From the NCBI GenBank assembly GCA_016296635.1, contig JAEDIZ010000013.1, positions 1-32,897 of the forward strand: a DNA stretch of 32,897 nt, written 5' to 3'. The notes under the pieces are model-generated. The model was not told where the DNA came from. It saw only the letters and a list, made by a program, of their open reading frames with translations, and did no database searches. Shown piece by piece: positions 1-8,051 of the stretch (position 1 is its first letter; every line of letters starts with the position of its first letter). The position numbers were made by a program, and so were the translations under genes. This stretch comes from Oscillospiraceae bacterium (lineage in GTDB: Bacteria > Bacillota > Clostridia > Oscillospirales > Oscillospiraceae).

Positions 1-1053
1 GTGGAAGGCGCCCGGGAAAAGGCAGAAAACGGCGAACTGCTGTTCGGCACCGTGGATACATGGCTTGTATGGAAACTGACGGGTGGCAAGGTGCATATTA
101 CGGATTACACAAACGCCTCGCGTACCATGCTCTACAACATCCATGAGCTTTGCTGGGATGAACGGATGCTGCAGGAACTGCAGATCCCATCTTCCATGCT
201 GCCGGAGGTTCGCAGCTGTTCCGAGGTCTACGGCACCTGCAATATTCAGGGCGTGGAGGTTCCGATTGCCGGTATCGCAGGCGACCAGCAGGCTGCACTC
301 TTTGGGCAGGGCTGCTTCTCGGCGGGTGACGCAAAAAATACATACGGCACCGGCTGCTTCCTGCTGATGAACACCGGAGAAACGGCAATCGAATCGAAGC
401 ACGGTCTTGTTACAACGATCGCAGTCGGCATGAACGGCAAGGTGCAGTATGCGTTGGAGGGCTCTGTTTTCGTGGGCGGCGCGGTCATTCAGTGGCTGCG
501 CGATGAACTGCATTTCATCCGCGAAGCACGGGATGCGGAATATTTTGCCTCCAAGGTGCCGGATACCGGCGGTGTTTATCTTGTTCCTGCTTTTACGGGC
601 CTCGGTGCACCATACTGGGATATGTATGCAAGAGGTGCGCTGGTGGGTATCACCCGCGGCACGAAGCCGGAGCACATCATCCGGGCGGCGCAGGAATCCA
701 TCGCCTATCAGTCGATGGATCTGGTGCAGGCGATGGAAAAGGATTCCGGGCAGACGATGTCTGAACTGAAGGTGGACGGCGGCGCCAGCCGCGACCGTTT
801 TTTGATGCAGTTCCAGGCGGATATTCTCGGAAAGGACGTCCGCAGACCCATGATCCGCGAAACCACGGCGCTGGGTGCGGCATACCTTGCCGGTCTGGCA
901 GTCGGCGTCTGGAAGGATACGGACGAGATCCGCAGTCTTTGGCATTGTGACGTGAACTTCGAGTGCCGCATGGATGAGGAAAGACGAACTGACCTGCAGC
1001 GCGGCTGGCACAAAGCTGTGGGCAGAAGCCTTGACTGGGAGGAGCACGTATGA
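1..1053 (+). CDS. glpK: Glycerol kinase, 3' portion (5' end outside window)
   Basis: Phosphorylates glycerol to sn-glycerol 3-phosphate with ATP in the cytoplasm. The visible 350 residues are the C-terminal two thirds of an approximately 500-residue FGGY-family kinase. Family segments seen are GTVDTWLVWKL, DYTNASRTMLYNI, GIAGDQQAALFGQ, the ATP-site loop NTYGTGCF, YALEGSVFVGGA, TGLGAPYWD and VDGGASRD, with ETTALGAAYLAG near the end. Position 1 is a GTG, but it falls inside the conserved region (normally ...VEGAREKA...), so it is an internal valine codon and the true start lies to the left. The TGA stop overlaps the glpP start (ATGA), implying translational coupling and a glpK-glpP operon. Confidence 0.95.
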   Translation: MEGAREKAENGELLFGTVDTWLVWKLTGGKVHITDYTNASRTMLYNIHELCWDERMLQELQIPSSMLPEVRSCSEVYGTCNIQGVEVPIAGIAGDQQAALFGQGCFSAGDAKNTYGTGCFLLMNTGETAIESKHGLVTTIAVGMNGKVQYALEGSVFVGGAVIQWLRDELHFIREARDAEYFASKVPDTGGVYLVPAFTGLGAPYWDMYARGALVGITRGTKPEHIIRAAQESIAYQSMDLVQAMEKDSGQTMSELKVDGGASRDRFLMQFQADILGKDVRRPMIRETTALGAAYLAGLAVGVWKDTDEIRSLWHCDVNFECRMDEERRTDLQRGWHKAVGRSLDWEEHV

Positions 1054-1607
1054 GCACGATCGATCTGAGCGTGTGTCCCGTGATCGCTGCGGTGAAGGAC
1101 GATGCGCAGCTGGAGCGTGCGATCCGTTCAGACAGCTCCGTGATCTTCTTTCTGTACGGTGATATCCTGAATATTGCCGAGCTGTGCGAGCGGGTCTCGG
1201 CGGCAGGGAAACACGCCATTGTGCATCTTGACCTGGTGAACGGTCTTGCCGGCAGAGAAATTGCGGTGGATTTCATCGCAAAGACCACAAAGGCGAGCGG
1301 CGTCATTTCAACGAAGCCGTCCCTTGTCCGAAGGGCGAAGGAGCTGGGACTGTTTGCAATTCTGCGCGTCTTCGTGATCGATTCCATGGCGCTGGCGAAT
1401 CTGCAGAAGGAAATTCAGATGTGCGTTCCGGACGTGGTGGAGCTGCTGCCCGGCGTGATGCCGGAGGTGATCCGCAGCGTTGTGCAGAGCTGTGAAACGC
1501 CGATCGTAGCGGGCGGACTGATCGCTTCCAAAAAGGATATCATGGCAGCACTCGGCGCGGGGGCCGTGGCGGTTTCAACGACCCACGAGGAAAGCTGGAA
1601 TCTATAA
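1050..1607 (+). CDS. glpP: Glycerol-3-phosphate responsive antiterminator (GlpP family)
   Basis: A 185-residue protein matching the GlpP family, an RNA-binding antiterminator that in Bacillus needs glycerol 3-phosphate to allow transcription of glp genes. Family features seen are the start VCPVIAAVKDD, the core HLDLVNGLAGREIAVDFI, TKPSLVRRAKELGL, LRVFVIDS, VELLPGVMPEVI and TPIVAGGLIASKKDI. Together they give a TIM-barrel-like pattern ending in a phosphate-binding GGLI/GAGAVAVSTT segment. Length is normal for the family. ATG overlaps the glpK stop by four bases. Its product probably feeds back on the glpK-containing operon whose leader is outside the window. Followed by a hairpin at 1616-1643. 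Confidence 0.93.
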   Translation: MSTIDLSVCPVIAAVKDDAQLERAIRSDSSVIFFLYGDILNIAELCERVSAAGKHAIVHLDLVNGLAGREIAVDFIAKTTKASGVISTKPSLVRRAKELGLFAILRVFVIDSMALANLQKEIQMCVPDVVELLPGVMPEVIRSVVQSCETPIVAGGLIASKKDIMAALGAGAVAVSTTHEESWNL

Positions 1608-1615
1608 AATCAAGA

Positions 1616-1650
1616 CCTCGGGTGGGAGATTTCCTGCCCGGGGTTTCTGT
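1616..1650 (+). terminator. Likely rho-independent terminator of glpK-glpP
   Basis: CCTCGGG (1616-1622) pairs with CCCGGGG (1637-1643), with a second inner GGGA/TTCC stem. It is followed by a short, interrupted T stretch (TTTCTGTAT), so termination may be partial. It begins nine bases after the glpP stop. Confidence 0.6.
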
Positions 1651-1653
1651 ATA

Positions 1654-1683
1654 TTGACAGTAGACGAACGTTTCTGTTATACT
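1654..1683 (+). promoter_or_regulatory. Sigma-A promoter of the small-RNA gene
   Basis: TTGACA (1654-1659) and TATACT (1678-1683) with an 18-bp spacer (or TTATAC with 17 bp). The predicted start near 1690 falls exactly at the 5' base of the RNA stem described next. Confidence 0.7.
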
Positions 1684-1689
1684 GACGGC

Positions 1690-1755
1690 AGCTGGGCGAG
1701 CCTCCCGTTTACCGGATCTTTCTCCGGAAACGATGGTTAAGACCCCGGCTTTTTT
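1690..1755 (+). ncRNA. Compact structured small RNA of unrecognised class
   Basis: About 66 nt between a consensus-like promoter and a T run. An outer stem pairs AGCTGGG (1690-1696) with CCCCGGCT (1743-1750) and is followed directly by six T residues, so it doubles as the terminator. Inside it AGCC (1699-1702) can pair with GGTT (1735-1738). The apical hairpin pairs GTTT-A-CCGGA (1707-1716) with TCCGG-AAAC (1723-1731), closing TCTTTC with a single bulged A. The internal loops TCCC/GAT and AAGA look like conserved RNA-motif loops. No ORF fits. I do not recognise an Rfam family; an attenuator-like leader is less likely because the downstream frame has no start codon or ribosome site. Confidence 0.6.
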
Positions 1756-1769
1756 ATTTCCATTTTCGT

Positions 1770-3404
1770 TTGCCCCACCGTTTTCCTGATGCGGCTGTGA
1801 AGGCCGTGGACGAGGCGGACAGAGAGCGAAAAAATTCGCAGACGGAAAAGGCAACGGAGGAAAAGACGGGGCCTCCGGATGATGAAAGCGACGTGCCTTT
1901 CAGCGCGGACGAGGAACGGCTGGAGGACAGAGTCGGCGGAGATGAGCTTCTGGACGCAGAGGATCTGATCGATACCGTGAAAGCAGTAGGCGCGGAAGTG
2001 GACGAGAACGGTTACATTACCGTGTATCACAGAACGAGCGCTGCGGTCGCTGACAAGATCAGAAAGACCGGAAGAATGACCGCAAAGGAGGACGGACTTT
2101 TCTTCTCGACAAAAGAAAACGGACAGAACGAAGGATACGGAGATACGGCGATCGTTCTGAAAATGCCTGCGGAATCGCTTGTGCTGGACGATATTTTTGA
2201 TGACGAAGCGCATCTTCGGTATCCGCTGGAAGGAGCAAGAAGAAGTGCTGATGTATCTCGTTATATCAAGATGGCAGAGAATGAAGAATCTGATTATGGC
2301 ATGATGTTCAGCATGGATGAAGCAAAAATACCAACACGCGAAGACCTGGAAAACAATCCGATGATTCAGGTGGTTGATATTTCGAAGCCGAAGACGAAAG
2401 GAAGCTACAACGAACGCCGTACAGAAATAAAAAGAAACGCGAAAGAAGTAATAAAAAAACCGTATCTCAACAGAGACACGGAAACTTTAGTATTTATTTC
2501 AACTGAAGCATACGGACATGCGTTTTTCAAGGGAAACGAATTAACTATTAACGCAACTGAGCATCTTCCGGAAATGATTGAAACGGCAAGACTGACGCAC
2601 AAAGAGCCGGCAGATCATGGAAACCCATACGCAGAAAATATATACACATTTTTTGCTGCGGTGGACACAGGAAAAGCAATAGTTCCGGCTAAATTAAAAG
2701 TTAAGGAAATTATCGAGAAAGGGCAAAGACTTCCGGATAATGTCGTGGAATACTTTGCAGATAATCCAAATAAGTATTTTGGGCTTTACGATACAAAGGT
2801 GATGGAGGTAATAGAAATAGAAGAACCGGATGGTTCAGATGTAGCTGTTGACCATGAAAATGGTGCGCGGTACATCCCAAGCGGTTCTTCTAATGTTAGT
2901 ATAATTGATTTGCTTCAAAATGTCAACAAAGACGCCAAAAAATATGTTCCACAACTATTTTCTGATGAAATAAATCAGGAAACAGAAAAGAATGGCGAAT
3001 CAATGATGCTTTCGGCGGAGGAAGAAGAAAACTCTGCTGACATGGTGCCGTGGGAGATCCCGGAGAAGGAAGCGCAGGAGCGAGGATATCCGGTTCTGAA
3101 CGGGCAGCAGGTCGTACCGATGAAAACGTGGGTGCATGCATTCGATGTGAACGAGGCAACCGGAGAAGCGTATGACAACTACGGCCTGGTCGTGGGGAAG
3201 GCAGAGGACGGACTGCTGGTTCGGTTTGAAAACAAGAATCAGAAGGGAAAGGACGGAAAGAACCTGGTACGCACGGTAAAGATGAGCCTTGACGAGGTGG
3301 AAGCCGTGCAGGGCGCTTTCCAGCAGGACGATGCGTATCTGAATCAGCTGCTGCAGCAGGAGTGGTTTTTAAAGTATGACAAAACAGGAAGCAAAGAAAA
3401 TATG
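1770..3404 (+). pseudogene. Fragment of a large phage/ICE polyvalent-type protein (no proper start or stop)
   Basis: An open frame of real coding character runs from about 1770 to the hairpin at 3405, but it has only TTG/GTG candidates without a ribosome site at its 5' end. At its 3' end it has no stop and reads through the hairpin into antisense of the xdh genes up to 4181. The N-terminal part is acidic and low-complexity. A segment with YHRT, FFSTKENG and VLKMPAESLVLDD resembles ADP-ribosyltransferase-like or related toxin folds in polyvalent phage proteins. A second segment (about 2390-2820, more AT-rich than its surroundings) resembles the PBECR-type nuclease/associated domains of such proteins. 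A third segment (about 3040-3370) is unrecognised. It is most simply the internal part of a mobile-element gene left by deletion; family assignments are from memory. Confidence 0.55.
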
Positions 3405-3432
3405 AAGCACCCCGCCCTGCGGCGGGGTGCTT
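3405..3432. terminator. Strong hairpin terminator at the end of the xdh operon
   Basis: AAGCACCCCGCC (3405-3416) pairs perfectly with GGCGGGGTGCTT (3421-3432) around CTGC. It lies 15 bases beyond the minus-strand xdhC stop and has T-rich flanks on both strands, so it may also stop plus-strand transcription from the mobile fragment. Confidence 0.8.
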
Positions 3433-3446
3433 TCTGTATTTTCTCT

Positions 3447-3953
3447 TCAGCGAACCAGTTCCGCTTCGGCGTCCTTGCCGAGTCTGCGGAGCATCGTCTT
3501 TTTGACGGCGCGGAAGATGTTCTGATAGCCGGTGCAGCGGCACAGATGGCCGGAGAGCAGCTTGCGCAGTTCATCGTCCGTGTATTCCTTGCCGGAGGCG
3601 AGGATCTCGGTCGCGGTAAGAATGAAGCCCGGGGTGCAGAAGCCGCACTGAATGGCGGTTTCGTCCATAAAGGCTTTCTGAATATCGGAAATGGTACCGT
3701 CGGGATTCATCAGACCCTCAAGCGTCAGAATTTCCTTGCCGTCAGCCCATGCAGCCAAGTACAGGCAGGAGTTGATGGCTTCACCATTGATCAGAACGGT
3801 GCAGGCACCGCATTCGCCGACCTCGCAGCCCTTCTTAACGGAGGTCAGACGGAAGTCGTTGCGAAGCATATCGGTCAGACTTGCACGCACGTCGATCATT
3901 TTTTCAACAGCCTTGCCGTTGACGGTGCATTTAACGAGTTTGTACTGTGCCAT
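3447..3953 (-). CDS. xdhC: Xanthine dehydrogenase, 2Fe-2S subunit
   Basis: Small electron-transfer subunit (168 aa) of the three-subunit XdhABC molybdenum hydroxylase. It holds two [2Fe-2S] clusters: an N-terminal plant-ferredoxin-type cluster at Cys43, Cys48, Cys51 and Cys63 (GCEVGECGACTV ... SCLY), and a C-terminal helical-domain cluster at Cys103, Cys106, Cys138 and Cys140 (QCGFC ... LCRC). All eight ligands are present. It passes electrons from the Mo site in XdhA to FAD in XdhB. The ATG overlaps the xdhB stop by one base (TAATG), with GGAGG inside the end of xdhB, so it is translationally coupled as third gene of xdhA-xdhB-xdhC, the order known in E. coli. Confidence 0.95.
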   Translation of the reverse strand: MAQYKLVKCTVNGKAVEKMIDVRASLTDMLRNDFRLTSVKKGCEVGECGACTVLINGEAINSCLYLAAWADGKEILTLEGLMNPDGTISDIQKAFMDETAIQCGFCTPGFILTATEILASGKEYTDDELRKLLSGHLCRCTGYQNIFRAVKKTMLRRLGKDAEAELVR

Positions 3954-4834
3954 TACACTTCACCTCCGCAGCGCTTTACGGATTCAATCAGGCAGCGCTT
4001 TGCCATTTCGACTGCGATGTGCAGACGGAAGGCTTTGCTTGCGCGCCAGGAATCACGAGGGTTGATGTCATCGAGAACCTTGCGGGAGAATTCCTCAATG
4101 TTTTCCATAGTAACGGATTTGCCATTGATGAATGCCTCGGCAGATACGGCTCTCATCGGGATGGGGCCTGCAACGCCGTAGGCGATGCGGACGCGGTCGA
4201 AGGTCTTCTTGTCAGCACTCAGACGGCAGTTGACGGAGCAGCCGGTGGTGGCAATTTCCATGGCGTTGCGCATGCCGTACTTGATGTAGAAGCCGGCAGC
4301 GTTTTCGTAGGATTCCTTGGAGATCAAGATACCGGTCTGAATTTCATCAGGATGCAGATCGACGACACCGGCCTTCAGATAGAAGTCCTTGATGGGAAGC
4401 AGGCGCTTACCGTCCTTGCCGGTCAGTTCTACGACTGCGTCCCATGCAAAGAGGGTGGAGGCGGAATCGGCGGAGGTCACACCGTTGCAGGTGTTGCCGC
4501 CGATGGTGCCGGCATTGCGGATCTGCGGGCCGCCGACCATATCGACTGCTTCGCCGAGTACGTTGATTTTTTCAATGATGATGGGATCGTGTGTGATGTG
4601 GGAGAAGGTGGTCAGGCTGCCGATGCGGATGGTGCCGTCCTCCTCGAGCTTGATGCCGCGGATCTCATCAAGACCCTGAATGGAGATCAGCTCCTTGCCT
4701 GCGCGTCTGCCTTCGCGCATCTGCACGAAAACGTCTGTACCGCCTGCAACGATCTGTGCTTCGGGATGCTGGATCCGAAGGGCAACTGCGTCTTCCACGC
4801 TGGCTGCTTCGTAAAGGGCTTTCATATCATACAT
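3953..4834 (-). CDS. xdhB: Xanthine dehydrogenase, FAD-binding subunit
   Basis: A 293-residue FAD subunit of the CO-dehydrogenase/xanthine-dehydrogenase type, the same size as E. coli XdhB. FAD-binding segments are IVAGGTDVFVQ (about residues 28-38) and NAGTIGGNTCNG (about 107-118), followed by the C-terminal CO_deh_flav_C-like region (GVAGPIPMRA). It takes electrons from the XdhC clusters and reduces NAD+ or another acceptor. It begins 17 bases after the xdhA stop and its stop overlaps the xdhC ATG, so the three genes form one tight minus-strand operon. Confidence 0.95.
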   Translation of the reverse strand: MYDMKALYEAASVEDAVALRIQHPEAQIVAGGTDVFVQMREGRRAGKELISIQGLDEIRGIKLEEDGTIRIGSLTTFSHITHDPIIIEKINVLGEAVDMVGGPQIRNAGTIGGNTCNGVTSADSASTLFAWDAVVELTGKDGKRLLPIKDFYLKAGVVDLHPDEIQTGILISKESYENAAGFYIKYGMRNAMEIATTGCSVNCRLSADKKTFDRVRIAYGVAGPIPMRAVSAEAFINGKSVTMENIEEFSRKVLDDINPRDSWRASKAFRLHIAVEMAKRCLIESVKRCGGEV

Positions 4835-4851
4835 AACGGTTCATCCTCCCC

Positions 4852-7146
4852 TCAGTCCTTGATAAGTCCGGCTTCCGTGAACTTCGCAAACAGAACGTGC
4901 GGTGTGATGGGAGCCTGATTGATGCTGATGCCGGTGGCGTTGAGAATGGCATTGCGGATGGCCGGTGCGCCGGAGCAGGCGGGCGGTTCACCCAAAGCCT
5001 TGGTGCCGAACGCAGACGTCGGCTCGTAGTTTTCAACAAACTCTGCTTCCAGCTTCGGATGATCCATGAAGGTGGAGAGCTTGTAGTCCAGCAGGTTATT
5101 GTTGAGCGGCTTGCCGGTCTTCGGGTCGAACAGAAGCTGCTCGGAAAGACCGTAGCCGATGGCCATGGACATACCGCCGTGTACCTGTGCCTCGGCAAGA
5201 GCCGGATTGATCAGCTGACCGCAGTCATGGACGTTCACGATGTTCAGCAGCTTGACCTTGCACATGGGAATATCGACTTCCACTTCTGCGAAGGTGCAGC
5301 CGAAGGAGTAAGCGTTGTTGCGGATGGTGTAGGTGGATTCGGCAGTCAGATGCTCGGAATGAACGGCATTGTACTGCGCGGTCTTGGACAGCTCTTCCAG
5401 ACTCATCAGAACTCTGCCGTCCGTCGTACGGACGATGTTGGAGTCGATGATGTCCATGTTGAACACGGCCTGCCGGGTCACTTCGCAGGCGTATTTCAAA
5501 ATGCGCTCTTTGAGCAACAGACCCGTCTGACGGATGGAGAAGCCTGCGGTATAGGTCTGACGGGAGGCGTATGCACCGAGACCGGTGGGGGTCACATCGG
5601 TATCCTGGCAGGAAACCACGTGAACCTTCTTATAATCGGCAAGGCCCAGAATCTCTGCGGTCATCTGCGAATAAGCGGTGTCGGCGCCCTGACCGATTTC
5701 CGTTTCGCCGACCTGCACCATGACGCTGCCGTCCAGATTGAGCTGCATCCGGCAGGAGGAGGTTTCAAGGGAGATGGGGAAGACTGCGGTGTTATACCAG
5801 AAGGTCGCTACGCCGATACCGCGGCGGATGGGACCGGTCTGATTGGCGTATTCCTGCAGCTTGCGGTCATAATCGATGGCAGCCTTGCCCTTTTCCAGGC
5901 ACTGACGATAGGAGTCGGAATAAAGCTCGTTTTTGGAGAAGCCGTCAACAAAGCCGGGCTTCATGAGGTTGAGGTCGCGGAAAGCCAGCGGGCTCATGCC
6001 GAGTGCCTTTGCGCAGTCATCTGCGTTTGCTTCATCGGCGAAGGAGGCCTGCGGCATACCGTAGCCGCGCATGGCGCCGGCTGCCGGACGGTTGGTAAAG
6101 ACGGTGTAGCTGTCAGCTTCTACGTTGGCGCAGGGATAATGCTGGGCGAAGGAGCCCATGGCCTTGGCTACGATGGAATGACCATGAGAGGCATAGGAGC
6201 CCTGGTTGGAGAAGCACTCCACCTTCTTGGCGGCGAAGGTGCCGTCGGGATTCAGCCAGCTGATGATATGGAAGCGGATGGCATGGCGCACGCGGTTGGA
6301 AACGAAGGTTTCTTCACGGGAGCAGTCGACCTTAACGCAGCGGCCGCCGACTTGTGTAGAGCACCATGCGCACAGCGGCTCATACAGGGCGTCCTGCTTG
6401 TTGCCGAAGCCGCCGCCGATGTAGGGCTTTACGATACGGATATCGCCCCAGGGTCTGCCGAGCGCCTGACCGACGATGCGGCGGACGATGTGCGGGATCT
6501 GCGTGGAGGAGACAACGACCATACGGCCGTTTTCTTCGTACGCGAAGCAGCCGTGGTTTTCAATATGGCAATGCTGAACGGTGGGCGTATCGTACCAGCC
6601 TTCGATCTTGATGAGGCCGGGAGCTTTGATGGCTTCCTGATAATTGCCGATGCGTGCATCGCTGTGCTTGAGAATGTTGTTGGGAAAGTTCTCATGCAGC
6701 TGCGGTGCGCCGTCCTTCATGGCTTCCTGCACATCCAGAACGAAGGGAAGTTCTTCGTATTCCACTTCGATGGCGCGCACGGCTTGCGCAGCAGCAACTT
6801 CATTTTCTGCGATAACGGCGCAGACATCGTCGCCGTAGTAACGAACATGACGGTTCAGAAGATTGCGGTCGGCAATATCCTGATGACCCGGATCCATAGA
6901 CCAGGGATGACCTGCCGTGGGGAAGCAGGTATCCGGTGCATCGAAGCAGGTGAGGATCTTTACAACACCTTCGATGGCTTCTGCTGCTTCCGTATGTACG
7001 GCCTTGACAAAGCCGTGTGCAATGGTGGAATGTTTGATTTTGACGATCAACGCATCCTTGGGGGCAAGATCGTCGTAGTATTTGGTTCTGCCGGTCGCTT
7101 TGTCAAACGCATCGACACGAACCTCGCTTTTACCTACGCTGCTCAT
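4852..7146 (-). CDS. xdhA: Xanthine dehydrogenase, molybdenum-binding subunit
   Basis: A 764-residue catalytic subunit that hydroxylates hypoxanthine and xanthine at the molybdenum centre. It closely follows the E. coli XdhA pattern: N-terminal a/b-hammerhead domain (VDAFDKATGRTKYYDD), IGGGFGNKQD (about 243-252), AGAMRGYGMPQ with the conserved Arg360, ETEIGQGAD (about 481-489), INPALAEAQVHGG, and the catalytic Glu720 in GTKALGEPP. There is no in-frame UGA, so any selenium is in a cofactor, not selenocysteine. Neighbours mocA, yqeB, yqeC and selD are the usual companions of selenium-dependent molybdenum hydroxylases. Guanine deaminase and a nucleoside-type importer nearby support xanthine as substrate; another aza-heterocycle cannot be excluded. 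The ATG has GGAGG upstream. Confidence 0.95.
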   Translation of the reverse strand: MSSVGKSEVRVDAFDKATGRTKYYDDLAPKDALIVKIKHSTIAHGFVKAVHTEAAEAIEGVVKILTCFDAPDTCFPTAGHPWSMDPGHQDIADRNLLNRHVRYYGDDVCAVIAENEVAAAQAVRAIEVEYEELPFVLDVQEAMKDGAPQLHENFPNNILKHSDARIGNYQEAIKAPGLIKIEGWYDTPTVQHCHIENHGCFAYEENGRMVVVSSTQIPHIVRRIVGQALGRPWGDIRIVKPYIGGGFGNKQDALYEPLCAWCSTQVGGRCVKVDCSREETFVSNRVRHAIRFHIISWLNPDGTFAAKKVECFSNQGSYASHGHSIVAKAMGSFAQHYPCANVEADSYTVFTNRPAAGAMRGYGMPQASFADEANADDCAKALGMSPLAFRDLNLMKPGFVDGFSKNELYSDSYRQCLEKGKAAIDYDRKLQEYANQTGPIRRGIGVATFWYNTAVFPISLETSSCRMQLNLDGSVMVQVGETEIGQGADTAYSQMTAEILGLADYKKVHVVSCQDTDVTPTGLGAYASRQTYTAGFSIRQTGLLLKERILKYACEVTRQAVFNMDIIDSNIVRTTDGRVLMSLEELSKTAQYNAVHSEHLTAESTYTIRNNAYSFGCTFAEVEVDIPMCKVKLLNIVNVHDCGQLINPALAEAQVHGGMSMAIGYGLSEQLLFDPKTGKPLNNNLLDYKLSTFMDHPKLEAEFVENYEPTSAFGTKALGEPPACSGAPAIRNAILNATGISINQAPITPHVLFAKFTEAGLIKD

Positions 7147-7223
7147 TCCGTATACCTCCGTATTGTATGCCGGAAAGATGGAAAAGACTGCTATACTCCG
7201 GCTTTTACTTTTGAATTATTTAA

Positions 7224-7232
7224 ATTGTAGCA
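7224..7232 (-). promoter_or_regulatory. Extended -10 promoter of xdhABC
   Basis: On the minus strand TGCTACAAT is an extended -10 (TGn-TACAAT) preceded by a pyrimidine-rich stretch with only a weak -35. The leader, about 70 nt, carries a GCCGGA/TCCGGC inverted repeat (within 7169-7203) before the ribosome site. The divergent mocA promoter lies about 90 bp away. Confidence 0.5.
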
Positions 7233-7264
7233 TAGAAAAAGAAAAAGGAAAAGTAAAAACGTTA

Positions 7265-7276
7265 TCCTAATTAGGA
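7265..7276. promoter_or_regulatory. Palindrome between xdhA and mocA, candidate operator
   Basis: TCCTAATTAGGA is a perfect 12-bp palindrome upstream of both divergent promoters (xdhA -10 at 7224-7232, mocA -35 at 7320-7325). Its position suits a regulator controlling both transcripts. No such regulator is adjacent and the site is not one I recognise. Confidence 0.4.
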
Positions 7277-7319
7277 AACAACGATTTTTTTCGCAATGGC
7301 CGAACTTTTTGCTGAAAAC

Positions 7320-7348
7320 TTGAATAATTGCTCAAAAATGGGTAAACT
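7320..7348 (+). promoter_or_regulatory. Promoter of mocA
   Basis: TTGAAT (7320-7325), 17-bp spacer, TAAACT (7343-7348). Predicted transcript start is near 7355, giving a leader of about 33 nt. Confidence 0.5.
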
Positions 7349-7387
7349 GATTTGTATAAAAAGAACAGAGAAAGGCGGGCAAAATCA

Positions 7388-7984
7388 ATGTCGGAATCTG
7401 CAAGGATCGGCTGTCTTGTGATGGCGGCTGGGAACAGTGTTCGGTTCGGAGAAAACAAGCTTGCCGCGAAGCTGGACGGAAAGAGCCTGATCAGGCGTGC
7501 ACTGGAAGCAGTACCGGCGGAACTGTTTTCCATAGTCACGGTTGTAACGCAGTATGAAGAGGTGGCGCACCTGGCGGCAGAGTTCGGCTTTGCCTGCATC
7601 CATAATGCGCACCCGGACTGGGGCATCAGCCACACCATCGAACTTGGAACGAAGGCAATGTATGACTGCGATGCAATTCTATATATGGTATCCGATCAGC
7701 CGTTGCTTTCGGAAGATTCCGTTGCGAAGGTTGTGCAGGGGTGGAAAGAGCATCCGAACAGAATCGTTGGTGTTGGCCATAACGGGAAACGGGGGAATCC
7801 GAACATTTTTCCCCAGTACTTTTTTGATGAGCTGCTGCGGCTCGAAGAGGACCGGGGCGGCAATGCTGTTATCCGGGCGCATGAGGAGCAGCTGATGCTG
7901 GTGGAGGTCGGACAGCAGGAGCTGACAGACTGCGATACGCCGCAGGCGCTGCGCGATCTGAAGAAAACGATCGACGCCGAATGA
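7388..7984 (+). CDS. mocA: MobA/MocA-like molybdenum cofactor nucleotidyltransferase
   Basis: A 198-residue nucleotidyltransferase of the MobA/MocA fold. The N-terminal nucleotide-binding loop is LVMAAGNSVRFGENKL; the metal-binding acidic motif is in MVSDQPLLS; the end has GNPNIFP, DRGGNAVI and DCDTPQAL, typical of the MocA branch (CTP:molybdopterin cytidylyltransferase) rather than MobA. It likely makes the cytosine-dinucleotide Mo cofactor needed by XdhA. It is divergent from xdhA, as expected for a cofactor partner. ATG 7388 is preferred over an upstream TTG at 7352 because GGCGGG stands before it and the family start MxxxxxIGCLVMAAG fits. Cytidylyl versus guanylyl specificity is inferred. 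Confidence 0.87.
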   Translation: MSESARIGCLVMAAGNSVRFGENKLAAKLDGKSLIRRALEAVPAELFSIVTVVTQYEEVAHLAAEFGFACIHNAHPDWGISHTIELGTKAMYDCDAILYMVSDQPLLSEDSVAKVVQGWKEHPNRIVGVGHNGKRGNPNIFPQYFFDELLRLEEDRGGNAVIRAHEEQLMLVEVGQQELTDCDTPQALRDLKKTIDAE

Positions 7985-8010
7985 AACGCTAACCCTTTTA
8001 GAAAAAGAGA

Positions 8011-8043
8011 ATCCCTCTGCTGCGATGCAGCAGAGGGATTTTT
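8011..8043. terminator. Bidirectional terminator between mocA and the importer operon
   Basis: ATCCCTCTGCTGC (8011-8023) pairs perfectly with GCAGCAGAGGGAT (8027-8039) around GAT and is followed by TTTTT. The converging genes end at 7984 (plus) and 8052 (minus). Confidence 0.85.
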
Positions 8044-8051
8044 CGTATCGG

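Noticed and set aside
4852..7146. Selenocysteine in XdhA
   Set aside because: No in-frame UGA occurs in xdhA, xdhB, xdhC or selD. Selenium use is inferred only through the accessory genes.
4897..7230. 777-codon open frame on the plus strand opposite xdhA
   Set aside because: It is the mirror of a strongly conserved gene, has no family resemblance and no ribosome site; long antisense frames arise from the codon bias of xdhA. The same applies to long plus-strand frames over 8763-11710 and 15770-16765.
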